Below are positions 27,713 through 37,680 of a stretch of 64,000 bases of DNA, in pieces. The first letter of the stretch is position 1, and the number at the start of each line of letters is the position of its first letter. This DNA is from Ruminiclostridium papyrosolvens C7 (GTDB lineage Bacteria > Bacillota > Clostridia > Acetivibrionales > DSM-1351). Below the pieces are notes generated by a model. That model did no database searches and had not been told where the DNA came from. It was given only the letters and a program-made list of their open reading frames with translations. The stretch covers positions 248,001 through 312,000 of the forward strand of contig NZ_ATAY01000088.1 of NCBI RefSeq assembly GCF_000421965.1, read 5' to 3'. Made by a program: the position numbers and the translations under genes.

Positions 27713-29911
27713 TTATAAACTATCAACATAATTATCATATATTCGGTTTCTCCTGATGCGTTCCTCAGGACTGAGTTTTTGAGCATCAGCAATCTCATAG
27801 CCCCCAAAAGTATCATAAAGTCTGGATGAAGGGTCAACTTCCACAAAAGTACACCATGGAAGCCAATGGTACTGACTTTGTAGAGTTTGCCTCGTAAAGT
27901 CTCCGCTTTCATGGCCCAACCCCGGCATTATATAACCTATGCTTCCGTCTATATCACTGGATTGTCTGGTATTTTTGTGAATAAACTCGGCAAAATCCAG
28001 ATAATGCTCATCCCCGGTTATAACGTACAATCTGTAGTATGTGTAGGAACAAGCGGCCATATATACATCTGCTGCACCACCGATTGTTATAATACTCTGC
28101 CCACTTATGGAATACCTGTTGAAGGGATGCTTCTCCATTGGAGCACGTACAGGAAATTTCCATGCATAGGTCCAGGTCTCAGTGTAATCTGCAGCACCTA
28201 CGGCACCTTCAAGCCATTTCTTTTCTTCTGTCAAATCATACAGAGCAAGAAAGCCAAACATTGCATAAATGCCTGCTTCTTTATCTTGTATATCGGTGTT
28301 GTCGCATGTACCGCCTCTGTACTCCATGTTCAGGTAAGCATTTTCATAAGACCAGTCTCCGGCCTTTAAGGCTGCTTTTTTATACCTTTCGTCACCTGTC
28401 ACTAGGTAAAACTGAACCAGAAAACGTATTACGCTTGGAGTGTTTGACTTAGATTTCATCCTTACAGAGCCATCTGTATTGTATGCACGGTAAAAGCTGC
28501 CGTCCTCATTTTGAATACTAATAAGCCAATCAGCTGTTTTTTGGCAGAATTCTCTCCATGTAGACCGCTCGTCCCCCTTCTTTTTCATATAAAGGTATGC
28601 GTCCAAAATTGCCTCAATGCCGTCTGCAAGCATTCTTATATAATACGGATACGGTTCAAAAGTACTTATACCCGGATTGTAGCACATATTTGGTAGTCCA
28701 GATTCCGTCATAGACGTTCTGACCCAGAAATCAATCAGGTTCACACCTTTATTAAAGGTTTCGGGCATGTTTTCCTTGTCGCCGTACCTCAACAGCTGAT
28801 AGCCTATTCCCGGCTGCTGCCCTACAAAACCGAATTGAAAGGATACGCAATTTATATCCATATGGGGAAGCTGGCAGGCAAAGGGAAGCCCGAAGGAATC
28901 ACCATATTGCCGTGTATACCTGTCAAGTATCTTCATGCAGTTATGGAAAAAGAGTTCATTGTCCACATTAAATAACTTGTCTCTCAGTCTGTCATAAGTC
29001 AATCTCCAGATATCTCTCATCATAAGCCGAAAGCCGTCGTATTTACCAAAATTCACGGCAACAGAATAATTTTGCTGAAAGCCCGGTTCTACAGGGTGAT
29101 TAATACGTTGAAAGGTTTTTATTGTTCCGTTGTAGTCAAGTCCTCCATAGTGGTTAACTCCGGGCATTTGTCCGTCACAGCCGGGATAAACATAATCTAT
29201 TGAAAGCCCGTCGGTTTTTGTTTCGATTTCTTTTCGTACCTCAAAGCCATAATACATATAGTTCATGGTCTTATTTTGCGGTTTGCTCATACCTATTGAG
29301 CCGATTGTAAATTTTGCATCTATATTATTTTCAGATTGCAAAATATCCAAAGACCGCATAGTTACATCCGGGGCCCAACGGGATATAGCCGCTGTTTCTC
29401 CGGATTCTATATTCTGCATGGCGAATAAAGGCATAGCATACCGTGTTTCCATTTGCCAGAAGTATTCGCAATCCAAGTCCTTTCCAAATGCAAAATCAGG
29501 TGCAAATTGGTTTTGTCTGTACCATACACCCGGTGCAAAACAATTATAATCATGGGTATCATTTGATTCAGTCATTGTAAAAGATATTTTAGTTGAAAAG
29601 CCAAGGTCATCCCCGGCCTTTAATACCTTGACATTTCTGCTTACCTTGAACCCCGAAGCTCCCGCTTCATATACATCTGAGAAGGAAAACTCAGAACCGG
29701 AGTTTACAGTCAGGGTACCCTTTGCAATTATACTATTACCGAAAACATCTACCTCGGTGTAGGCCTTGTCATAAAATTCGTTTATAGCCATTGCTGTCTT
29801 AATAGTAACAAACATGGGGCGTTTGTTGAAATATATGGTCTTATGGTTTTTTTGAACCTCCAGACCTCCGTCTTTAAATATAAGTGTGTATTCGCCGCAT
29901 TCCAGCTTCAT
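27713..29911 (-). CDS. uncharacterised glycosidase-like protein, (alpha/alpha)-barrel
   Basis: A 732-residue cytoplasmic protein (no signal peptide). The N-terminal third is beta-rich. The C-terminal half has repeated helical-hairpin text such as 'LDRYTRQYGDSFGLPF', 'WLISIQNEDGSFYRAYNTDG', 'FLVQFYLVTGDERYKKAALKAG' and 'YYRLYVITGDEHYLDFAEF', as in six-hairpin glycosidases. I do not recognise the family; GH127-type signatures are not visible. It lies in the xylo-oligosaccharide locus between the esterase and the deacetylase, so an activity on a substituted xylo-oligosaccharide or side-chain sugar is a reasonable guess. AAGGGGG precedes the ATG. Confidence 0.7.
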   Translation of the reverse strand: MKLECGEYTLIFKDGGLEVQKNHKTIYFNKRPMFVTIKTAMAINEFYDKAYTEVDVFGNSIIAKGTLTVNSGSEFSFSDVYEAGASGFKVSRNVKVLKAGDDLGFSTKISFTMTESNDTHDYNCFAPGVWYRQNQFAPDFAFGKDLDCEYFWQMETRYAMPLFAMQNIESGETAAISRWAPDVTMRSLDILQSENNIDAKFTIGSIGMSKPQNKTMNYMYYGFEVRKEIETKTDGLSIDYVYPGCDGQMPGVNHYGGLDYNGTIKTFQRINHPVEPGFQQNYSVAVNFGKYDGFRLMMRDIWRLTYDRLRDKLFNVDNELFFHNCMKILDRYTRQYGDSFGLPFACQLPHMDINCVSFQFGFVGQQPGIGYQLLRYGDKENMPETFNKGVNLIDFWVRTSMTESGLPNMCYNPGISTFEPYPYYIRMLADGIEAILDAYLYMKKKGDERSTWREFCQKTADWLISIQNEDGSFYRAYNTDGSVRMKSKSNTPSVIRFLVQFYLVTGDERYKKAALKAGDWSYENAYLNMEYRGGTCDNTDIQDKEAGIYAMFGFLALYDLTEEKKWLEGAVGAADYTETWTYAWKFPVRAPMEKHPFNRYSISGQSIITIGGAADVYMAACSYTYYRLYVITGDEHYLDFAEFIHKNTRQSSDIDGSIGYIMPGLGHESGDFTRQTLQSQYHWLPWCTFVEVDPSSRLYDTFGGYEIADAQKLSPEERIRRNRIYDNYVDSL

Positions 29912-29962
29912 GGTAATTTCCCCCTTGGTATTTATGTAAATTCCGGTTTCGTCATCTGATCA

Positions 29963-30757
29963 TTATTCAGTAGCCCAAGCCAGCCCCTTGTCTATATACT
30001 CGTTCCAGAATTTCCAATCGTGAACACCAACGTCTTCTACATAGGTATGCTCTACGTTTTCTGAAACAAGGAATTCATGCAAGCCTCTGTTTTCCTTTAT
30101 AAGAAAATCTTCTGTTCCGCAAGCCATGTATATCTTGGGTATATCTACTTTTCTCTCCTTAAGGCCTCGTATTAGTGCCTCCGGGTCTTTGTCACTTCCC
30201 AAAAGCTGGTCAAGATCCCCAAAGACTCTTCTGTAATATGGATAATCTGCAACAGGGCCTTTGAAATCAGGAGTAATCCCGGCAATCTGATTGGTAATAA
30301 GTGCTGAAGACAACGCAATAATCCTGCCGAACCTTTCAGAGTATTTCAAGCCGTTTCTTATTGCACCATAACCACCCATGGATAGTCCTCCAATGAATGT
30401 GTCCTCTCTTTTATCTGATAAATGGAATGTCTTACGTGTATAGTCAACCAGCTCATTTCCGATTAGTTCGCCGTAATATGCTCCAACATCTTCGTCATCT
30501 AAATAGAAGTAATTTTCCCCGGATGGCATAAACACCGCAATATTGTATTTCAGAGAAACCTCCTGTATTTTTGTGAAAGTCAACCAATCCATATGATTGC
30601 CTGAATAACCGTGCAAGAGATAAATGGACTTTAAAGGTTCTATTGGCCCTTGAGATTCCTGTCCGGGTGCCTCATATTTATCATTTGGTATCAAAGCATT
30701 GAAACATACAGGTCTTTTCATTGTTTTAGCGAAAAAGTTTACTTGAAAAATTGCCAT
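29963..30757 (-). CDS. alpha/beta-hydrolase esterase (acetyl/tributyrin esterase type)
   Basis: A 264-residue cytoplasmic esterase of the esterase-D/CE1 type. The triad is visible: S126 in 'GGLSMGGYG', D217 in 'CGTEDFL' and H246 in 'GVHDWKFW'; 'YLLHGYSGNHMDW' carries the oxyanion loop. It probably deacetylates imported xylo-oligosaccharides. No signal peptide or dockerin is present, in contrast to the secreted CE1 enzyme at the other end of the window. AAAGGAG precedes the ATG. Confidence 0.85.
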   Translation of the reverse strand: MAIFQVNFFAKTMKRPVCFNALIPNDKYEAPGQESQGPIEPLKSIYLLHGYSGNHMDWLTFTKIQEVSLKYNIAVFMPSGENYFYLDDEDVGAYYGELIGNELVDYTRKTFHLSDKREDTFIGGLSMGGYGAIRNGLKYSERFGRIIALSSALITNQIAGITPDFKGPVADYPYYRRVFGDLDQLLGSDKDPEALIRGLKERKVDIPKIYMACGTEDFLIKENRGLHEFLVSENVEHTYVEDVGVHDWKFWNEYIDKGLAWATE

Positions 30758-30803
30758 AATAATTCTCCTTTTAAAAAATTTGTATTTAAATACATAATAT
30801 ATT

Positions 30804-32309
30804 TTAATACCCCGGAATCATACTGTCATCAAGTTTATAGTAGGTGTCAGTCTCATCTGTTACAGGAATGATTTCAAAAAAAGATACTTCGTTTTTGCTT
30901 TGGGTAAACTCAAGCAGCAGAATATCCTCAACACAGCTTGCCCTATCGGATATTACCAGAGGTCGTGCTGCATTTCTCAGTATTTCAACCTGCTTTTTAC
31001 TTGTGAATCTAGGTCGCCCCATTTGTATCCACGTTTTCCATGGGTTACCATAAGCCTCATTTACAATAGTTCTATTAATAAAGTATTCACCTTTTGGCAA
31101 ATTTAGCTCCAGTGAGAAATGCTTATCAAAATGTTCACCCTTCTCCATTACCGGATTCCATGCGGTTATTGTCACTGTACCGTCAGTTTTTCTTGTTGCC
31201 AGCATATTCTCGTCTCTGTACAAGATATCCTTTCCCATTTGTTCAAAAAAGCTGAACATATGGAAAGTCGGCTTTGGAATATTGTTAAGAGCAACAAGAC
31301 CAAACCCTCCGTGGAACTGAGCTCTTGGAACATCTGCCTCCTCAAATATATCGCTGAAGGTCCAATATGAAAATGAATCTACAATATCTCCAGCCTCACT
31401 TATAATCCGCGCCAGATATGCAGCATTGAGGCATGTATCGTGTACAGGATTCAAAGGATTGTATGAAGTGTTGTATTCTGTTATATGGAATGGCAGGTGT
31501 GGAAATGGTGAATTATCAATCATTTGCCTTACTGTCTGCAATTCTTTAAGCATTTCTTCAGGTTCCTTGAGATCCTGATAACAAAATTCATGTGTCTGAA
31601 TTTTTGGCAAATGTGCTGAATATAAATGACGGGAGACGAAGTCGACGGTCGCATTTTCCTTTTTACAGAACTCAAGAAAATCTTTTATCCAGTAATCGGC
31701 TCCTCCGCATATAGCAGGGCCACCAACCTGTAAATCCTTATTAATTTCCTTAATTGCCATAGCCGATACCTTATAAAGCTTAAAGTATTCTGTCTCATCG
31801 GCATCCTTCCAGAACGCCTTCAAATTTGGCTCGTTCCAGACTTCAAATGGCCACTGGAGAACTTCTTCAATTCCATATCTGCTTATAAAGTGTTTAATTA
31901 AAGCTTGTATAAGCTCCTTCCATTTACTATAATCCTTAGGAGGAGTTACATTTCCTTTCCAATAAAAAACAGTCTGCTCTCCCGATGCCAGCTGTGATGG
32001 CATAAAGCCCAGCTCAACAAAAGGTTTGAGACCCCTTTCAAGAAATGAATCAAAAATCTTGTCTATGTACGTAAAGTTATAGAAAGGTTTCATTTCTCCG
32101 TCTATTTCATATTCCCTATAGATGGCAGTGTCATCATGGAACAGACCATGTCCTCTTATATATTTGAAATTAATTGCCTTCTGAACAAATTCAAGAGTAT
32201 CCTGATATTCCTTTTGAAGAGCGATTCCCATACGTTCTGTGCCTACACAGAAATTCCAGTTATCCCTGAAAGTTCCTGTCACCTTATCTGAGATCTTTAT
32301 TTTGTTCAT
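30804..32309 (-). CDS. GH39 beta-xylosidase
   Basis: A 501-residue (beta/alpha)8-barrel enzyme with GH39 (clan GH-A) marks: acid/base E160 in '[13 protein letters not shown]' and nucleophile E278 in '[10 protein letters not shown]'. '[11 protein letters not shown]' near residue 50 is typical of bacterial xylosidases such as XynB. No signal peptide, so it works in the cytoplasm, releasing xylose from imported xylo-oligosaccharides. AAAGGAGG precedes the ATG. A GH43 enzyme upstream may share the task with a different side-chain tolerance. Confidence 0.92.
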   Translation of the reverse strand: MNKIKISDKVTGTFRDNWNFCVGTERMGIALQKEYQDTLEFVQKAINFKYIRGHGLFHDDTAIYREYEIDGEMKPFYNFTYIDKIFDSFLERGLKPFVELGFMPSQLASGEQTVFYWKGNVTPPKDYSKWKELIQALIKHFISRYGIEEVLQWPFEVWNEPNLKAFWKDADETEYFKLYKVSAMAIKEINKDLQVGGPAICGGADYWIKDFLEFCKKENATVDFVSRHLYSAHLPKIQTHEFCYQDLKEPEEMLKELQTVRQMIDNSPFPHLPFHITEYNTSYNPLNPVHDTCLNAAYLARIISEAGDIVDSFSYWTFSDIFEEADVPRAQFHGGFGLVALNNIPKPTFHMFSFFEQMGKDILYRDENMLATRKTDGTVTITAWNPVMEKGEHFDKHFSLELNLPKGEYFINRTIVNEAYGNPWKTWIQMGRPRFTSKKQVEILRNAARPLVISDRASCVEDILLLEFTQSKNEVSFFEIIPVTDETDTYYKLDDSMIPGY

Positions 32310-32424
32310 ATAATCCTCCTTTAATTTATGTACGAAAAATTAAAATTCCTGTTTTGTATATTTTATTATAAGATTCTATATATTTCAAAATACTTTTATA
32401 AATGCTTAACCGAAACTTCACCCA

Positions 32425-33936
32425 TTAGAACACCTTTAATATTGATTCATATATAAAATCTCTGAAATCAGCAAACCCTCCTGCTGTTTTCTGGGAATAA
32501 TAGAATATACCAACTCGATAACCTATAAAAAGGTCAAGGGTATATGTCATATGCAAATCACTTCCCAATTTTACCCAATTAATACTATCTTGGGAATAAT
32601 AAAATTCTGCAATATCCCTGCTGTTTTTAAAATCAAATTCGATTCTCAAAAATATGCTATTGTCGGTAAATAGCCTATATTCTTCCTCTTTCTGTCTTCC
32701 GTCACTGGCTTTTTTAGTAACAATAATTCTTTTCAAATTATTCTCGTCGGCTCTTATTCCTATAGCTCCATAATCACCCTGTAACGCAATAAGTCCGGCA
32801 TAGTCCCCTGCTTTCATTCCCTCAGTCTTAAGCTCTACTGAAAATGCACATCTAGGACCGCTTGTTCTTTGGGTTAATGTATTCCTGGCGGTTAAAAGAT
32901 TTTTTGCCAAAGATTTAGTACGCAATCTCAAATAGCCCGGATGTTCGGTGAATGTCCAACACTCCTCCTCAGGATTGTGATTCCATTCCCATCTTAAATC
33001 CAGCTCATTTTCATTATGGTTAAAGCTGTCACATGTTATTAATGGTTTGGCATCATACTCTTTTAAAGGAATCTCAAACTCTTCCGGCACCTTTCCGTTA
33101 ATCCCCAAATTAGGCCAGCCTGCTTCCCATGAAACAGGAAGTAAATATGGAATTCTTCCTACTGCTCCATGGTCCTGAAACAGAATAGAATACCATTCTC
33201 CTTCAAGTGTATCAATTAGAGCCCCCTGAGCAATCCCCTGATTCTGGTATCCCATATCATCATCAAGAAGTATTTTTCTCTCGTATTCTCCCACCAACTC
33301 TTTTGATCTGTAACACACAACACGTCTCCGACTATTACCGTCATCGGGCCATTCAATGAAAAGCAAATAATAATAGCCGTAAATTTTATAGGCTCTGCAG
33401 CCCTCACAACGAAGCCTTATATTTTCAGAAGGGGTACTGAACAGGCGTTGGTTGATTCCTGCATCTTTTACTCCCGATAAATCCTCTTTTAGTTCCACTA
33501 TTTTAATATCTCCGTTGCCATATATCAAATAGGGCCTACCGTTATCAAGCAAAAAAGACATATCATGGAAAACATCATTAATGATATAACGATTCCAACC
33601 GCTTTTTTCTATATTGTCCGTATAATAAATATATGTCTTTTGCATATCATGGCACACAAAGCATGCATAGTACAGACCGTTGTAAAATTTCAGACTAGTT
33701 GCCCATTGTCCCTTGCCATATGCGTTTTTGCCATTTTTAAGCTGATATATGTCATTATCTTCAATAGTATTGAAAACATACGATACCAATTCCCAATGGC
33801 ATAAATCCTTTGATTTTAATATAGGAGCTCCAGGCATTACAAACATGGTTGTAGATACCATATAATAAGTGTCACCTGTACGTATAACGTCCGGGTCCGG
33901 CATATCCGCCCATATAATAGGGTTCTGAATTTTCAT
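32425..33936 (-). CDS. GH43 beta-xylosidase/arabinofuranosidase with C-terminal beta-sandwich
   Basis: A 503-residue cytoplasmic enzyme. The five-bladed propeller starts with 'IIWADMPDPDVIR', which gives the general base D14, and the acid Glu is probably in 'RCEGCRAYKIYGYYYL'. From about residue 310 a concanavalin-like domain follows ('GYLRLRT...RTSGPRCAFSVELKT...GDYAGLIALQGDYGAIGI'), as in GH43 xylosidases of the XynB type. It would cleave xylose or arabinose from short xylo-oligosaccharides. It lies about 115 bases upstream of the GH39 gene. Confidence 0.9.
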   Translation of the reverse strand: MKIQNPIIWADMPDPDVIRTGDTYYMVSTTMFVMPGAPILKSKDLCHWELVSYVFNTIEDNDIYQLKNGKNAYGKGQWATSLKFYNGLYYACFVCHDMQKTYIYYTDNIEKSGWNRYIINDVFHDMSFLLDNGRPYLIYGNGDIKIVELKEDLSGVKDAGINQRLFSTPSENIRLRCEGCRAYKIYGYYYLLFIEWPDDGNSRRRVVCYRSKELVGEYERKILLDDDMGYQNQGIAQGALIDTLEGEWYSILFQDHGAVGRIPYLLPVSWEAGWPNLGINGKVPEEFEIPLKEYDAKPLITCDSFNHNENELDLRWEWNHNPEEECWTFTEHPGYLRLRTKSLAKNLLTARNTLTQRTSGPRCAFSVELKTEGMKAGDYAGLIALQGDYGAIGIRADENNLKRIIVTKKASDGRQKEEEYRLFTDNSIFLRIEFDFKNSRDIAEFYYSQDSINWVKLGSDLHMTYTLDLFIGYRVGIFYYSQKTAGGFADFRDFIYESILKVF

Positions 33937-33984
33937 GTAAAGTCCTCTTTTTTTATTAGGATTTTGATTTACGACTTTAAGACA

Positions 33985-34239
33985 TTACCACTTGCTTCCG
34001 GAAGGGTGGGGACAAATACGCAAAGCATTCATAGCCCTTGCCTTTACAATGCACCCACAAATCATACAAGTGATTCCGTCTGTTAAATGCTTGCAGTTTT
34101 TACAGGCTTCCAATCTCTTTTCATATTGTTCATTACCTGTCAATGGCACTCCTGATTGAATTACTCTATTTACTTCCATTTCAATATCAATATCAGTAAT
34201 ATGGATATTTCTATGACATTTAATGCATTTATCCTTCAC
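33985..34239 (-). CDS. small cysteine-rich protein (DUF6171-like)
   Basis: About 84 residues. It has an N-terminal CxxC ('KCIKCHRN'), then 'ACKNCKHLTDGITCMICGC' and a late 'CPHP', eight cysteines in all. The spacing suggests one or two zinc-binding knuckles. I think it belongs to the small DUF6171 family, whose function is unknown. The start is a GTG at 34239 with AAAGGAGG six bases before it. It is embedded between GH51 and GH43 genes of a sugar-degrading operon, which is unexpected for this protein type. Confidence 0.75.
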   Translation of the reverse strand: MKDKCIKCHRNIHITDIDIEMEVNRVIQSGVPLTGNEQYEKRLEACKNCKHLTDGITCMICGCIVKARAMNALRICPHPSGSKW

Positions 34240-34260
34240 CGCCACCCTCCTTTAACTGCT

Positions 34261-34298
34261 AAATATCCCGGCATTAATTATATTCTGCCGGGACATTT
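34261..34298 (-). other. intercistronic hairpin after the GH51 gene
   Basis: A 13-bp stem (plus 34261-34273 with 34286-34298; one G-U pair in the RNA) with a 12-base loop lies between the GH51 gene and the Cys-rich gene. No U tract follows, so it is better read as an RNA processing or stability element than as a terminator. Confidence 0.6.
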
Positions 34299-34335
34299 AA
34301 GTCTGATTATATATTCTATTTTCACATATTTTTGT

Positions 34336-35814
34336 TTATACAATTTCTATCATTACAACTGATTTTGAAGGTATTATACCTGATATATGGTTATTTTCAA
34401 GGCGTATACCTTCAAAATTCTTAATAGTTACGTTATTTGTTTCTTCAAATGTATTTTTTGCATTCATAGCATTGGAAGTAATTATTTCACCTGTACTGCT
34501 CTTTGCTGCTATACCTCGAAGATCAATATCAATATCCATATCCTCTGACGGGTTGAGGTTGCAAATGGTTACATGAATTTTTCCTTCGCTATCTATAGAA
34601 CAAGATGCACTCAGCTGAGGTACCTTTTCTCCATTATAGTTGTATTCAGGGCTTTCAAAATCAAGTGAAAGCAACTCTGCATCCTGATGAACCTTGTACA
34701 TATCAAATACATGGTAAGTAGGCGTCAGAATCATCTTTTTACCTTCAGTTAAAATAACTGCCTGAAGGACATTTACCATTTGTGCTATGTTTGCCATCTG
34801 AACCCTGTCGCAGTGGTTATTGAAAATATTCAGGTGAATTCCGGCAACAAGGGCATCCCTCATGGTGTTTTGCTGGTACAGAAATCCCGGATTTGTTCCG
34901 GGTTCAACTGCAAACCATGTACCCCATTCATCAACAATCATGCCTACTTTTTTCTCAGGGTCATACTTATCCATAATGTTTGAATGACGTACCACTAATT
35001 CTTCCGTAAACAAAGCATTCTGCATTACTGAAAACCAGTGATTTTCATCAAATTCAGTTGCTGACCCTTGTTCAGACCAATCTTTTGAAATTCTTGTATA
35101 ATAGTGGATGCTGAGACCATCCATTTGCTTTCCTGCATCTCTCATAAGTACCTCGGTCCAATGATAGTCATCTACCGATGCACCGCCTGCTATTTTGTAG
35201 ATTTTGTTTTCACCGAAGTTTCTTACATATGTTGCATACCTTTTATATTGATTTGCGTAAAACTCAGCAGTCATGTTTCCGCCGCAGCCCCAGTTTTCAT
35301 TTCCGACACCGAAATACTTAACCTGCCATGGCTCGTCCTTACCGTTTGCACTTCTTAAATCAGCCATGGGAGATTTTCCATCAAAGGTCATGTATTCAAC
35401 CCACTGCTGCATTTCATGTACTGTGCCGCTTCCCACATTACCGCATATATACGGTTCTGCGCCCAGCATTTCACACAGCTCAAGAAATTCATGGGTTCCA
35501 AAATGGTTATTTTCTACAACTCCGCCCCAATGGGTATTTACCATGCAAGGTCTGTTTTCTTTTGGTCCTATTCCGTCCACCCAGTGATATTCATCTGCAA
35601 AGCAGCCTCCCGGCCATCTCAGAACAGGTATCTTCATTTTTTTCAGGGCATCCACAACATCTGTACGGAATCCGTTTATGTTTGGTATTTCAGAGTTTTC
35701 TCCAACCCACAGCCCTTCGTATATGCACCTTCCGAGGTGCTCTGAAAAGTGTCCGTATATGTTTTTATTTATTCTGCCTCTTTTTATATCGGCATTTAGT
35801 ACCATTTTTACCAT
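34336..35814 (-). CDS. GH51 alpha-L-arabinofuranosidase
   Basis: A 492-residue enzyme typical of intracellular GH51. It has the N-terminal '[20 protein letters not shown]', '[15 protein letters not shown]', acid/base E173 in '[11 protein letters not shown]' and nucleophile E296 in '[10 protein letters not shown]'. The C-terminal beta domain is complete. It removes arabinose side chains from arabinoxylo-oligosaccharides. No signal peptide. It lies about 45 bases after the GH43 gene upstream. Confidence 0.95.
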   Translation of the reverse strand: MVKMVLNADIKRGRINKNIYGHFSEHLGRCIYEGLWVGENSEIPNINGFRTDVVDALKKMKIPVLRWPGGCFADEYHWVDGIGPKENRPCMVNTHWGGVVENNHFGTHEFLELCEMLGAEPYICGNVGSGTVHEMQQWVEYMTFDGKSPMADLRSANGKDEPWQVKYFGVGNENWGCGGNMTAEFYANQYKRYATYVRNFGENKIYKIAGGASVDDYHWTEVLMRDAGKQMDGLSIHYYTRISKDWSEQGSATEFDENHWFSVMQNALFTEELVVRHSNIMDKYDPEKKVGMIVDEWGTWFAVEPGTNPGFLYQQNTMRDALVAGIHLNIFNNHCDRVQMANIAQMVNVLQAVILTEGKKMILTPTYHVFDMYKVHQDAELLSLDFESPEYNYNGEKVPQLSASCSIDSEGKIHVTICNLNPSEDMDIDIDLRGIAAKSSTGEIITSNAMNAKNTFEETNNVTIKNFEGIRLENNHISGIIPSKSVVMIEIV

Positions 35815-35859
35815 TTAATAAATCACTCTCCTTAAACCGAAACATTTTATTTTTAAGTA

Positions 35860-37653
35860 TTATTTTACCATTAAATTAGTTTTTACATTCCTTAAATAAG
35901 GGTCTAAATCTCTTTCTTCGGTAAGGTCGAGTACAGGATATCCGTCTATATCAAAATGAACACGACGCAGGCCGGAGCTTCTTGGTGCCTCTATTCCCGG
36001 CCTTGCATGGTATGCATTCCAAACTACACCTTCATTATCCGTAACATATGAATTATGCCCGGGTCCGAACTCTCCTGGTACACTCCTGCTGGTTAGTAAC
36101 GGATAGTTTCCTTTTGTCCAGTTCTTAGGTTCAAGAAGATCTGCACCGTGTTCAGCCGTCAACAGTCCTACTACATAGGTGGAATCAACAAGAGCACTGG
36201 AAAAAGTAAGGAATAGTTTTTTATCCGTTATTATTGCATACGGACCTTCGTCAACGAAAACATGATTGTTCGCCCAACCGTAATCAGGTTTTGTTAGAAT
36301 AACCGGATCCGAAATCAATTTCCAAGGCTCTTCAGGATTGATTTTAGCAATATATATCCACGCTCCCAAATCAACCGGAACAAACTGTCTTTCCGACCAC
36401 GCAGCATAGTATTCGCCATTCCATGGGATGACAGTCATGTCAAGGGAAATAACTTTTCCTGATTCACACAAAAATGTCCCATCCTTTTTCAGAACACGTT
36501 GAGGCATGGACCAGTCTTCTTTTTTTGATGGATTTCCGCCTCTTTTGAGTTTCATAACATGTGATTCAATAAACAAAAATTCACTTGATGTGGCAGCATG
36601 AAAAATATACAGGTCTTCTCCTATTTGATGAAATTCTGGTGCCCAAAGGAAACCTTTAATATGATCATAAGTGTATGCATCCAGCAACAATTTTTCCTCT
36701 GCATTAATCAACTCAGGTATTGAATCCGCTTCTCTGATATATAATGAATTATTTCCGTCTGCGTCATTTGTTGCAATAAAGTAATATTTGTCCTTCCATT
36801 TTGTAATGCAAGGATCAGCTCTGTTTATAGCTATAGGAAATTCAAAATGCTCCTGATGAACAGTGCCCGTAATTTCATATTTACCCGGCCTACTCCAATT
36901 TATTCCGGTAGTATCCCAATCAATTGTTTTTAAAGAAGTAGTTCCGTCATTATACACTGCTTTTGCTTTTATGGATTTAAGTTCTTCAAATGAGTTTACC
37001 GCAACTTCCTCCGGTACTTCCATTCCGATATTTAATGGTGTTGATAGTCTACATTTAAGCCTGTTTCCAATCTTTTCGGAAACAGAGATGATATTACGAG
37101 GAATTATTCCTTCGATATCAGTATTAATACTCTGTAATTTAACAGGTTCAACAGCAACAGGCGTAGAGCTTATTTCCAGCAGATGGAGATTTTCTGTTTC
37201 TGCTTTAAACCACTTTCCTTCTTCACTCCAGCAAATTGTGTATGTCCCTTTAGTATTATCTAAGCTGCATACAACGTCTTGAATAAAGTTGTCTGAATGA
37301 AGGTTTATTAATCCCACTTCAGTATATTGAATAAAGTCCTTTGTTTCAAAAAATAAAATTTTCCCTTTACTTTCCGGATCATTTTCGCCTTCAGCCTCAG
37401 TACGAATGGCAACGATTCCAAAAGAATCGTCTGCCAAAGTAAAAATGTACGGGCTCTTCAGGCACTTTGCATTCATTGTTTTATTTGCATTATCCGTTGC
37501 TTTAGCGAACAGAACTCCAGAATTATGATTTAGCGCTTCAAAGTTCTGTTCGTCTTCACAATATGCCAAATGCATACTGTAAGCAAGCTTTCCAGAATAT
37601 ACCATTTCATCCTGAGGTTCCCTCGTATAGCACAAGAGATATTTTTCCTTCAT
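35860..37653 (-). CDS. GH43 family glycosidase with internal Ig-like (Big_4) domain
   Basis: About 597 residues, intracellular. The first ~200 residues are a beta-propeller-like region without a clear catalytic motif. About residues 215-275 resemble a Big_4 Ig-like domain ('IKAKAVYNDGTTSLKTIDWD', 'WSRPGKYEITGTV'). The rest is a GH43 propeller with 'NRADPCITKWKDKYYFIATND' near its start and 'GFLWAPEFHQIGEDLYIF'. It probably acts on arabino- or xylo-oligosaccharides. I placed the start at the ATG at 37653 with GAGAGGTGA upstream; a GTG four codons earlier overlaps that site. It is the first enzyme gene after the permeases. Confidence 0.85.
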   Translation of the reverse strand: MKEKYLLCYTREPQDEMVYSGKLAYSMHLAYCEDEQNFEALNHNSGVLFAKATDNANKTMNAKCLKSPYIFTLADDSFGIVAIRTEAEGENDPESKGKILFFETKDFIQYTEVGLINLHSDNFIQDVVCSLDNTKGTYTICWSEEGKWFKAETENLHLLEISSTPVAVEPVKLQSINTDIEGIIPRNIISVSEKIGNRLKCRLSTPLNIGMEVPEEVAVNSFEELKSIKAKAVYNDGTTSLKTIDWDTTGINWSRPGKYEITGTVHQEHFEFPIAINRADPCITKWKDKYYFIATNDADGNNSLYIREADSIPELINAEEKLLLDAYTYDHIKGFLWAPEFHQIGEDLYIFHAATSSEFLFIESHVMKLKRGGNPSKKEDWSMPQRVLKKDGTFLCESGKVISLDMTVIPWNGEYYAAWSERQFVPVDLGAWIYIAKINPEEPWKLISDPVILTKPDYGWANNHVFVDEGPYAIITDKKLFLTFSSALVDSTYVVGLLTAEHGADLLEPKNWTKGNYPLLTSRSVPGEFGPGHNSYVTDNEGVVWNAYHARPGIEAPRSSGLRRVHFDIDGYPVLDLTEERDLDPYLRNVKTNLMVK

Positions 37654-37680
37654 TAAGACTATCACCTCTCTATTTTTGAT

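Noticed and set aside
27713..29911. Assignment of the 732-residue protein as GH127 beta-L-arabinofuranosidase
   Set aside because: The expected Cys/Glu metal-site signatures of that family are not visible; left unassigned.
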